Of a DNA stretch of 64,000 nucleotides, positions 57,385-64,000 are shown in pieces. Every line of letters begins with the position of its first letter. Positions within the stretch are counted from its first letter, which is position 1. The stretch spans positions 129,942 through 193,941 of the forward strand of contig NZ_JARAJZ010000002.1 in assembly GCF_028765345.1 (NCBI RefSeq), in the 5' to 3' direction. The stretch comes from Sporolactobacillus sp. CQH2019 (GTDB lineage Bacteria; Bacillota; Bacilli; Bacillales; Sporolactobacillaceae). The notes beneath the pieces were generated by a model that made no database searches, was not told the origin of the DNA, and saw nothing but the letters and a program-made list of their open reading frames with translations. The position numbers and the translations under genes are program-made.

Positions 57385-58538
57385 CGATATTCTTCCTGTC
57401 TCTGCCGTTCGATCACGCGGTCCATTAATCCGTACCGCCGCCTCTTTCTCGTCAGTTCAACCAATCCAAGTTTTGTATAGCCGAAAATCTTTACAGTGGC
57501 CGGATCGTCACGAACCGCGGCTTTCAGATATTCCAGGACTTTCTCCCGGCTGCTGCTGTCGTTCAGATGCAGAAAATCAACGACAATCATGCCGCCTATT
57601 TCTCTGAGCCGAAGCTGTCTGGCAATCTCACGCGCGGCCGACCGGTTAATATCCAGAGCCGTGGCCTTCCATCCTTGCCGGAACGGCGCCGATCCGGAGT
57701 TCACATCGATCGCCGTCAGTGCTTCGGTGTAATCAATGATCAGCGACGCGCCGCCGTGAAGCGGGACAAGCGGACGCAGCGACGCCTCAAAAACGCCGTT
57801 TAGATTATGCCGGGCAAAGAGATTGTTCCCGTCCGGCTGATAGTTGACCGATACATGATCCGGGAGGCCGGTATCATCAAGAAGCAGATTGGTGTAGACA
57901 GTACAGGACGCCGGAAAATGATTTTCGTTTAAAATCCAGGCGATAAAGGACAGCTGCCGTCTGATTAACCCGGGGCGGTTCATCCGGCCGCCGTCTTCAC
58001 TGATTTTTCTCCATCGTGCTTTAAGTTTCTGGAACTCATTATGAAGCCGGCCGACATCCATCCGTGCACCCATTGTCCGTACAATCGCACCTTCGGGAGA
58101 AACGCACCATTCCGAGGCCCGTTCCCGAAAAAGATCGCGATGTTCGCTGATTTTATGTGAAACAGCGATATAGCGGCCGAAGGGCAGATAAATAATTCCT
58201 TTGCCGATGATCTGAATCTGTTCCGTGAGCCCGGCCGTTTTCCCGGCACTCTCCTCTTTTTCAATCTGGACGATGCGGAATTCTCCGGGCTCCGGCTGAC
58301 GGCGGGATACGATCTTATTGGCGGGCAGGAATCCGCTCCGCCCGTGTCCCAGGTCCATGAACCAGCCCACCTGGCGAAGCCGGTCGCCGGTTACTTTCCC
58401 CAGACAAATATCGCCCGCGCCGACCTGTCGCGAAAACGGCCGGAAATAAAAAGAGAGCACATCGTTATTTTTCAGAAAAGCGGCACGAACGCCCTTTTCT
58501 TCTTTATCAACAACAATTGTATAGCTTTCTTCACGCAC
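57381..58538 (-). CDS. Short Rne/Rng (RNase E/G) family ribonuclease
   Basis: 385 residues. It contains the S1-like N-terminal region (VGAGDICLGKVTGDRLRQVGWFMDLGHGRSGFLPANKI) and the RNase E/G catalytic aspartates in SLIIDYTEALTAIDVNSG and GGMIVVDFLHLNDS. It ends soon after YTKLGLVELTRKR. It lacks the CxxC zinc-link that helps tetramerise RNase E/G, and is about 100 residues shorter than typical RNase G. B. subtilis has no RNase E/G. Stands between spoIVFB and rplU. Activity and partners unknown. Confidence 0.85.
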   Translation of the reverse strand: MREESYTIVVDKEEKGVRAAFLKNNDVLSFYFRPFSRQVGAGDICLGKVTGDRLRQVGWFMDLGHGRSGFLPANKIVSRRQPEPGEFRIVQIEKEESAGKTAGLTEQIQIIGKGIIYLPFGRYIAVSHKISEHRDLFRERASEWCVSPEGAIVRTMGARMDVGRLHNEFQKLKARWRKISEDGGRMNRPGLIRRQLSFIAWILNENHFPASCTVYTNLLLDDTGLPDHVSVNYQPDGNNLFARHNLNGVFEASLRPLVPLHGGASLIIDYTEALTAIDVNSGSAPFRQGWKATALDINRSAAREIARQLRLREIGGMIVVDFLHLNDSSSREKVLEYLKAAVRDDPATVKIFGYTKLGLVELTRKRRRYGLMDRVIERQRQEEYR

Positions 58539-58618
58539 AGAATCACCTTTTCTCCCGCCCTTTCAGATAATTATCGCAAAAATCGGGAGCAGGCGCAATG
58601 CATCCGGCATTCGGGCAA

Positions 58619-59470
58619 TCATTCAGGCACGTATTCATCGATGGTCGTCCCCGCGGAAAGCCCGCTGAAATAAGCGGTGGCCAGAGCCTTTCCGTCGATC
58701 GTTTTTCGGATGTTTCCTTCAACTTTTATCCGGTGTTCGGAATTCTTGTAAAACTTCAAAAGAACGGCGGGAATCGGCATGTCCGGTTGAACCATCAGCG
58801 TCCTGACTTTTGAACACGGCCTTTTTCTGCGCGAAACAGCCAGCAGAAAACGAAGAAAACGAAAGGAAAGGATACGGCGTTCATTATAAAGAGACACTAA
58901 AATAAACAGAATAACAACCCACAAGTTTGCTGAAAACGGGAAAAAATACAAAATAATCAGGCTGAACAAAATCAGTGACACCAGCGAGAACAGAAGCACC
59001 TTTTCATACGCCGGTTTGAACGGGACATTTTTCTGCAGAAATAGATGAAGCAGCCTGCCGCCGTCCAGGGGCCAGATCGGCAGCATGTTGAAAAACAGCA
59101 GAGCGTTGTTCTGATCGATAAACAATTGATGCATGGTTCCGTTCCAGAACGGCAGCGCGGACAGGACCGGAGAAAGGAGAGGCAGCCAAACATGCTGAAG
59201 CGGCCCGGCCAGGACAACCAGGCACTCCTGTTTAAAAGAATGCTCCTCCTCTTCATCAATCTTAGCTACGCCGCCAAAGGGCAGCAGTTCGATCGAGGTG
59301 AGATGCCAGCCGAAGTAAAGAGCTGCAGCAGCATGTCCGCACTCATGAATCAGAACAAGGGTAAAAGCGATCGCCGTTTCCCAAAAGCGGCCCGTCACAA
59401 TTCCTGCCGCAATGACCAGCCAAAACAACGGGTGAATTCTGATTTTCTTTGAAATCAGAAAATTAATCAA
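58619..59470 (-). CDS. spoIVFB: Intramembrane metalloprotease SpoIVFB
   Basis: 283 residues, S2P-type zinc protease with about six membrane segments. The HExxH site is HECGHAAAALYFGW and the third ligand is in LLFFNMLPIWPLDGGRLLHL. In B. subtilis it clips pro-sigma-K in the mother-cell membrane around the forespore. A C-terminal CBS-like domain follows. Its start lies inside the end of spoIVFA (8-base overlap), typical of their coupling. Confidence 0.93.
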   Translation of the reverse strand: MINFLISKKIRIHPLFWLVIAAGIVTGRFWETAIAFTLVLIHECGHAAAALYFGWHLTSIELLPFGGVAKIDEEEEHSFKQECLVVLAGPLQHVWLPLLSPVLSALPFWNGTMHQLFIDQNNALLFFNMLPIWPLDGGRLLHLFLQKNVPFKPAYEKVLLFSLVSLILFSLIILYFFPFSANLWVVILFILVSLYNERRILSFRFLRFLLAVSRRKRPCSKVRTLMVQPDMPIPAVLLKFYKNSEHRIKVEGNIRKTIDGKALATAYFSGLSAGTTIDEYVPE

Positions 59471-60239
59471 AAGACATCACCTGGATAGGATCGATAAACT
59501 TCTGTCCTTTCTTCAGAGCAAAATAAAACGTTCCCCGCTTGCCGCTGCCGCCTGTCGTTCCTATTTTCTGACCCTGTTTGACAAAATCATAAACCTTGAC
59601 ATTAACCTGATTCAGCTCCCCGTACCATGATTCATCACTGTTCTGATGCTGTATAATAACCGTCTTGCCTATTTTGCTTTTCTGGCCGACGAACACGACC
59701 AATCCGTCCTTAGCGGCTTCGACGGTCGAATTCGGCGACGTCGAAACCGTAATCCCGTTTGTCTGTTTATTAAAATGATCCTGCAGCTGGCCGGTCACCG
59801 GTTCGGCAAAAGCGCCGTTCTTACTATTGGAAGAAGATCCGGAAGCTGTCTGATTCCCTTTATTTCCGTTTAATAAATCGGGAAGAAAACTGATGGGCTG
59901 CCCCAGATTTTTTTCATACCAATCGGAGACGGCAGTGAACTGAAATTCCTGAGTCAGCGCCGTTACAATGGATTGTTTGGCGGGAAGCAGACGTGCGTTC
60001 TTATTCTGTTCAATCCAATAGACCGATGAGAAAAGGAGAGCGGAGATCAGGCACTGGATCAGCAGACGACGGGCAAGTGACACGGACCGCCGATCTTTTC
60101 CGGTGCCCGGCGACGGGCCGTACCGGTCATAAGGGCTGCCGAGATCGCGTACCGGCGGCAGTCCGGACGGACGTATCGTCTGAAGGGTTCTCCTGCTTCG
60201 TTCCCGATGCCTTCTTCGATATTCATCGTAACCATTCAT
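59463..60239 (-). CDS. spoIVFA: SpoIVFA-like regulator (M23-type domain)
   Basis: About 258 residues: a basic N-terminus, one membrane helix (LLIQCLISALLFSSVYWIEQ), a linker, then a LytM/M23-like domain (GLVVFVGQKSKIGKTVIIQHQN, KQGQKIGTTGGSGKRGTFYFAL). The zinc ligands of active M23 enzymes are not obvious. In B. subtilis SpoIVFA holds SpoIVFB inactive until SpoIVB and CtpB cut it. The ATG after AAGGAAGAAGG is preferred. Transcription is separate from minD. Confidence 0.88.
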   Translation of the reverse strand: MNGYDEYRRRHRERSRRTLQTIRPSGLPPVRDLGSPYDRYGPSPGTGKDRRSVSLARRLLIQCLISALLFSSVYWIEQNKNARLLPAKQSIVTALTQEFQFTAVSDWYEKNLGQPISFLPDLLNGNKGNQTASGSSSNSKNGAFAEPVTGQLQDHFNKQTNGITVSTSPNSTVEAAKDGLVVFVGQKSKIGKTVIIQHQNSDESWYGELNQVNVKVYDFVKQGQKIGTTGGSGKRGTFYFALKKGQKFIDPIQVMSFD

Positions 60240-60375
60240 TTCCTTCTTCCTTCCCGCTTGTCCTTTTTTAAACATTTTATGCGGCTCCGGAAGAATTATG
60301 ATCGTTCAGAAATAACCGCGGCAGAATCCGTTCTTCGAACCCATCCGATTCTCAGTTTTCTAATGACGGATGCAT

Positions 60376-60423
60376 GAAAAAACCGCTGCCGTTTTCGGAA
60401 AAGATCTTCCCATGGCAGCGGTT
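60376..60423 (-). terminator. Rho-independent terminator after minD
   Basis: Minus-strand stem AACCGCTGCC / GGCAGCGGTT with TTTTCATG after it, about 25 bases beyond the minD stop; it ends the mre-min transcript. Confidence 0.85.
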
Positions 60424-60449
60424 TCGCTACATTCGCTGATTATCCCCGT

Positions 60450-61247
60450 TTATCTCATACCGAGCAAACTTTTGAACTTATGAAGAAACCCGCTTTTTTC
60501 TTCAATGACCATTAAAGGAACGGTTTCGCCGAGAATGCGCCGCCCGATGTTGCGGTAGGCCTGCGCCGCCTTTGAAGAAGGGTCGAGGGCAATCGGTTCC
60601 CCTTTGTTTGCCGAAGAAATCACATTCTCATCATCCACAACAATGCCGAGCAGATCAATAGCCAGAATATTCATGATTTCGTCAATATCAAGCATTCCTC
60701 CGCTTCTAATCATGTGCTGACGGATGCGATTTATAATTAAGCGCGGGGGGGTGATTCCTTTTTCCTGTTCCAGCAGGCCGATGATTCGATCCGCATCACG
60801 GACCGACGATATTTCGGGAGTCGTAACTACAATCGCATGATCCGCACCGGCCACTGCATTCTGAAAGCCGCGTTCGATGCCGGCCGGGCAGTCGATGATC
60901 ACGTAGTCAAAGTCCGCTTTCAATTCATCGACCATCTTTTTCATTTCCGAAGGCTTTACAGAATTTTTATCTGTTGTCTGCGCAGCCGGAAGCAGATCAA
61001 GGCAGTCAAAACGCTTGTCTTTTACGAGCGCCTGATTTAATTTGCACCGCCCGTAAGCCACATCGACAAGATCGTAGATGATACGGTTCTCAAGTCCCAT
61101 AACGACATCTAAATTACGCAGACCGATATCCGTATCCACAAGGCACACCTTTTTGCCCTGCAGCGCCAGAACCGTCCCGATATTTGCAGATGTTGTTGTC
61201 TTGCCGACACCGCCCTTGCCCGAAGTTATAACGATTGCTTCCCCCAT
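60450..61247 (-). CDS. minD: Septum site-determining ATPase MinD
   Basis: About 265 residues. Deviant Walker A GKGGVGKTTTSANIG, then VDTDIGLRNLDVVMGLENR and DYVIIDCPAGIE. The C-terminus ends in a membrane-targeting amphipathic helix (FLHKFKSLLGMR). MinD recruits MinC to the membrane to block polar division. GAGGTG lies seven bases upstream of the chosen ATG. Last gene of the mreBCD-minCD operon. Confidence 0.96.
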   Translation of the reverse strand: MGEAIVITSGKGGVGKTTTSANIGTVLALQGKKVCLVDTDIGLRNLDVVMGLENRIIYDLVDVAYGRCKLNQALVKDKRFDCLDLLPAAQTTDKNSVKPSEMKKMVDELKADFDYVIIDCPAGIERGFQNAVAGADHAIVVTTPEISSVRDADRIIGLLEQEKGITPPRLIINRIRQHMIRSGGMLDIDEIMNILAIDLLGIVVDDENVISSANKGEPIALDPSSKAAQAYRNIGRRILGETVPLMVIEEKSGFLHKFKSLLGMR

Positions 61248-61275
61248 AGTTAACACCTCTCTACTTTATAAAGAT

Positions 61276-61968
61276 TTAAGGTTTCGTAAGCAATAAAGAC
61301 AAATGCCTTTTTTTCAAAACAGTGTGGAGACGGTCGATCACGATCTTGTCGACAGACGAATCAAGATAAGCGCACTCCAGCACGTGGTCGTTTTTCATTT
61401 CATTAGCGGGCTCTTCCTCAGTTCTGCTGATGACCCGCCCGATTTTCAACTGTGTCGGCTGCATGATCGAAGCCGCGATCACCGCATTCCGCTCATTTCC
61501 CTGCGTTCCTGCAGCGGCGATTCCTCGAAGCGCCCCGAGCACAAAAATATTGCCGGTCGCCGAAACAACGCCTCCCGGGTTCACATCGCCGATCAGCAGC
61601 AAATCGCCCTCTACCGAGAGAACCTGACCTGACCGGATCATTCTCGCCACAGAAACAATTTTTTCCTTCGACTTTTCCGTTTCAAATTCTTCACGTGTCA
61701 GCACATTGGACTGAATATCATCAACTTTCAGGTGATCAAACGAGCGGATGATCGCCGTCAGTTCCGAACGCTGGGATTCGCTGATGTAGCGGTTTCCAAC
61801 CTGGACCTTGACCGAAGTCACGGGGCCTTCCCTGTAAAGATGCTGATTAACCGACAATTTTTCTTTTAATTCCTGAAGCAGCGCTTCATAGGCGCAGGCA
61901 TCGTCCATGACCAGTACAAGCCCGTCTTTTCTTCCTTTCATCGTGACAAGAGACTGTCTGACTGACAT
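61276..61968 (-). CDS. minC: Septum site-determining protein MinC
   Basis: 230 residues with an N-terminal FtsZ-inhibiting domain and the C-terminal beta-helical MinC_C domain (IRSGQVLSVEGDLLLIGDVNPGGVVSATGNIFVLGALRGIAAAG). It inhibits FtsZ assembly near poles when bound to MinD. GAGGTG upstream of the ATG. It lies between mreD and minD. Confidence 0.94.
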   Translation of the reverse strand: MSVRQSLVTMKGRKDGLVLVMDDACAYEALLQELKEKLSVNQHLYREGPVTSVKVQVGNRYISESQRSELTAIIRSFDHLKVDDIQSNVLTREEFETEKSKEKIVSVARMIRSGQVLSVEGDLLLIGDVNPGGVVSATGNIFVLGALRGIAAAGTQGNERNAVIAASIMQPTQLKIGRVISRTEEEPANEMKNDHVLECAYLDSSVDKIVIDRLHTVLKKRHLSLLLTKP

Positions 61969-62065
61969 CGGGATTTTTCACCTCGATATGATTGAATTCA
62001 ATAAGAAGTACAGGAAATCCTTCTTTTAACCATTCCGCTTCAGATGAAAGCGGAGAGCCGGCATT

Positions 62066-62581
62066 CTATTTATTTTCCAGCTTGGTCATGCCTTGCAGAA
62101 AATGATGGAACGGATAATAGATTACTAACGCGAAAGCAGCATTGAGCAGGAACGTCGCCGGAAGGCGCCACCGAAGAAAATCGAGCGGCGGCTGAGCAGT
62201 CAGCCCGATCGCCAAATAGATCAGATACACCTCGGCCTGAAGCAGGCAGACGCCGAGTCCCGCCAGCAGCACAACAGTCATCGTATTCAGATTCAGCCAG
62301 CGGGCGGCGGAAGAAACCAAATAGACGGCCAGTGTCATGCTGAATGCATAGACCCCGATCACCGATGTATAGACGAGATCGGTCAGTAAGCCGAAGAAAA
62401 CGGCATATCGCATCGCCAGACTGCTTCCGGCAAAAAAAGAAATCATAAGCAGAGCAACAAACAAAAAATCAGGAACAATCTGAACAGACTTCCAGATTGT
62501 CCCGATTGGAAGGCGGGTCAGAATCGTTCCCTGAATAAGAAAAAGCAGAAATAAAATAATAAAAAGTTTCAGCTGTTTCAA
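62066..62581 (-). CDS. mreD: Rod shape-determining protein MreD
   Basis: A 171-residue membrane protein with five or six hydrophobic helices and FFGLLTDLVYTSVIGVYAFSMTL, the family's conserved loop. It works with MreB, MreC and the elongasome synthases. The ATG overlaps the mreC stop by 4 bases. Confidence 0.92.
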   Translation of the reverse strand: MKQLKLFIILFLLFLIQGTILTRLPIGTIWKSVQIVPDFLFVALLMISFFAGSSLAMRYAVFFGLLTDLVYTSVIGVYAFSMTLAVYLVSSAARWLNLNTMTVVLLAGLGVCLLQAEVYLIYLAIGLTAQPPLDFLRWRLPATFLLNAAFALVIYYPFHHFLQGMTKLENK

Positions 62582-63444
62582 TTAAGTGTCCCTCCAGAAC
62601 CAGGCGTTTTCGCCTTTCGCTCAATAATGACGACAGAAGTCAGGTCATTGAGATTTGCAGAAGGTTTCACCTCGGCAGCTTTTGTCAGGCCGTATTGATC
62701 CGTCGAAACAGAAGTCACGGTGCCGATCAATAAACCGGCGGGATACATGTCACTAAGTCCGGATGTGGTGACAATCTGGCCTTTTTTTATATTGGAACTG
62801 AGTGGGATTTTCTGAAACAAAAGCCGCCCCTTCGTCGCGTCGAATCCTTCAATCATTCCGTAAATTTTTGTATTCTGAATGATTGCGGAAATTTGATTGA
62901 CATTCTGATTATCGGAAATAAGGGAAATTTCGCTGGTAAAATTCCCTGTCCGGGAGACCGTGCCGATCAGTCCGCCGGGAGCGACCACCGGCATTCCGGT
63001 ACGGATTCCGTCAATCCGGCCTTTATCTACCGTCACAATCTGATTCCATTGATCGTAGGAACGTCCGATCACAAGAGCTGTATGCTTTGTATAATCGAAA
63101 AGATCGGCACTGTTTTCTATTTTCATCAGTTTCTTCAAGTCATTGTATCTCTGGGTAATATCCCTGTTCTCCTGTTCGACCCGCGCATAGTCGGCCAGGT
63201 CTGCCTTCAGTTTCTGATTCTCTTTATACGCATTGCTGATATCACCGACATTCTGAAAGAAACCCGCTGCATATTGAGCGGGCACATTCATCACATATTG
63301 AAACCATCCTACCGTGTCCTGCACAAATTGTTCCGGCCATGACGATTTGGTTCCCTGCCTGAACGAGTAACTGATCAGCACAATCAAAACGACAAGGCTT
63401 GCAAGAAGAACAATCAGTTTTTTGTTTGAAAAAAATGAAGGCAT
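62578..63444 (-). CDS. mreC: Rod shape-determining protein MreC
   Basis: 288 residues: one N-terminal membrane helix (LIVLLASLVVLIVLISYSF), a coiled coil (about 68-110), then two beta domains with VDKGRIDGIRTGMPVVAPGGLIGTVS and the GLSDMYPAGLLIGTV segment. It scaffolds peptidoglycan elongation outside the membrane. Follows mreB by about 35 bases. Confidence 0.95.
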   Translation of the reverse strand: MPSFFSNKKLIVLLASLVVLIVLISYSFRQGTKSSWPEQFVQDTVGWFQYVMNVPAQYAAGFFQNVGDISNAYKENQKLKADLADYARVEQENRDITQRYNDLKKLMKIENSADLFDYTKHTALVIGRSYDQWNQIVTVDKGRIDGIRTGMPVVAPGGLIGTVSRTGNFTSEISLISDNQNVNQISAIIQNTKIYGMIEGFDATKGRLLFQKIPLSSNIKKGQIVTTSGLSDMYPAGLLIGTVTSVSTDQYGLTKAAEVKPSANLNDLTSVVIIERKAKTPGSGGTLN

Positions 63445-63481
63445 GAATACACCTGCTCAGTCGTTACATTGATTTTCAGAG

Positions 63482-64000
63482 TTATTTTCTGCTTGAGGAT
63501 GCGGTTATCCTCGATTTTGAACGAAAAAGATGCAGATTTTCCAAGGAACGGCCGGTACCGATAGCTACGCAGTCCAGAGGGTTCTCCGCAACCACCACCG
63601 GCATCTTGGTCTCGTCGCTCAGCACATGATCGAGATTGTTCAGGAGCGCACCGCCGCCCGTCAGTACAATGCCTCTGTCCATGATATCCGCCGCAAGTTC
63701 CGGAGGCGTTTTTTCAAGTGTCACTTTCACAGCCTCAATAATCTGATTTACTGTATCCTTCAGCGCCGAGGCAACCTCTTTCCCCGTGACTTCAATGGTT
63801 TTCGGCAGTCCTGTTAAAAGATCGCGCCCGCGTATTTCCATCGAAGTGCTTTCGATCTCATCGGAATGGCCGGCCGAGCCGATCTGAATTTTTAAATTTT
63901 CCGACGTCCGTTCACCGATCATCAGATTGTACGTCTTCTTAATGTATTGAATAATCGCTTCGTCCATATCGTCTCCGGCAACCCGGATCGACTGGCTGGT
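63482..64000 (-). CDS. mreB: Rod shape-determining protein MreB, C-terminal half
   Basis: The last 172 codons are in the window; the gene runs off the right edge. The sequence just inside the edge reads [19 protein letters not shown], followed by [18 protein letters not shown] and [21 protein letters not shown], typical actin-fold MreB blocks. The apparent ATG at 63965 is internal. MreB filaments guide cell-wall synthesis in rods. First visible gene of the mreB-mreC-mreD-minC-minD operon. Confidence 0.96.
   Translation of the reverse strand, partial: TSQSIRVAGDDMDEAIIQYIKKTYNLMIGERTSENLKIQIGSAGHSDEIESTSMEIRGRDLLTGLPKTIEVTGKEVASALKDTVNQIIEAVKVTLEKTPPELAADIMDRGIVLTGGGALLNNLDHVLSDETKMPVVVAENPLDCVAIGTGRSLENLHLFRSKSRITASSSRK

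Overview
This window is a chromosomal segment of a spore-forming, Gram-positive member of the Bacillales. The gene order closely follows the Bacillus subtilis udk-alaS-trmU-cymR-rarA-aspS-hisS-relA-recJ-secDF-tgt-queA-ruvBA-safA-obg-spo0B-rpmA-rplU-spoIVFB/FA-minDC-mreDCB stretch. Spore genes (spoVB, safA, a YhcN/CoxA-type lipoprotein, spo0B, spoIVFA/FB, an RsfA-like factor) are present. Several B. subtilis neighbours are absent: trhP1/P2, glnQHMP, tcdA, bofC, nadABC and pheAB. From its roughly half-GC composition, separate secD and secF, and a resident type IV pilus locus I infer a Sporolactobacillaceae-like organism; the sequence alone does not prove that.

Layout. 1-8.4 kb: start of greA, udk, trmR, mltG, yrzB, ruvX, reoM, alaS (with a 300-nt attenuator-like leader), an AI-2E-type permease and a zinc-ribbon protein. 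8.6-9.1 kb: a duplicated array of 21-bp repeats (array A). 9.3-15.3 kb: recD2, a TPR protein, mnmA, iscS, cymR (tRNA thiolation and cysteine control). 15.7-17.9 kb: rarA and an RsfA-like regulator on the + strand. 18.2 kb: a second 21-bp array (B). 18.5-28.5 kb: a type IV pilus cluster, with pilB, pilT, pilC, pilA, pilD, pilM, pilN and pilO on + and three prepilin/PilX-like genes divergent on -. 28.7-29.3 kb: a third, larger 21-bp array (C), followed by a 6S RNA gene. 30.2-42.7 kb: aspS, hisS with an Asp-type T-box leader, dtd, relA, apt, recJ, a LapA-like protein, secF, secD, comN. 42.9-45.6 kb: spoVB, a DUF421 protein, a TIGR04086 protein. 45.7-51.7 kb: yajC, tgt, queA, a DUF2905 protein, ruvB, ruvA, yebC and a YhcN lipoprotein. 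51.8-60.2 kb: safA, niaR, obg, spo0B, rpmA, prp, rplU, an RNase E/G-like protein, spoIVFB, spoIVFA. 60.4-64 kb: minD, minC, mreD, mreC and part of mreB.

How it works together. Most genes are core housekeeping: aminoacyl-tRNA synthesis with RNA-based control, tRNA modification, recombination and repair, Sec export, ribosome assembly, cell shape and division-site choice, and sporulation checkpoints. The accessory content is the 10-kb pilus island. It sits exactly between two of the three 21-bp tandem-repeat arrays, and the third array marks another break in synteny with B. subtilis. The arrays share an exact 21-bp period but have different unit sequences. They are the least explained structure in the window.
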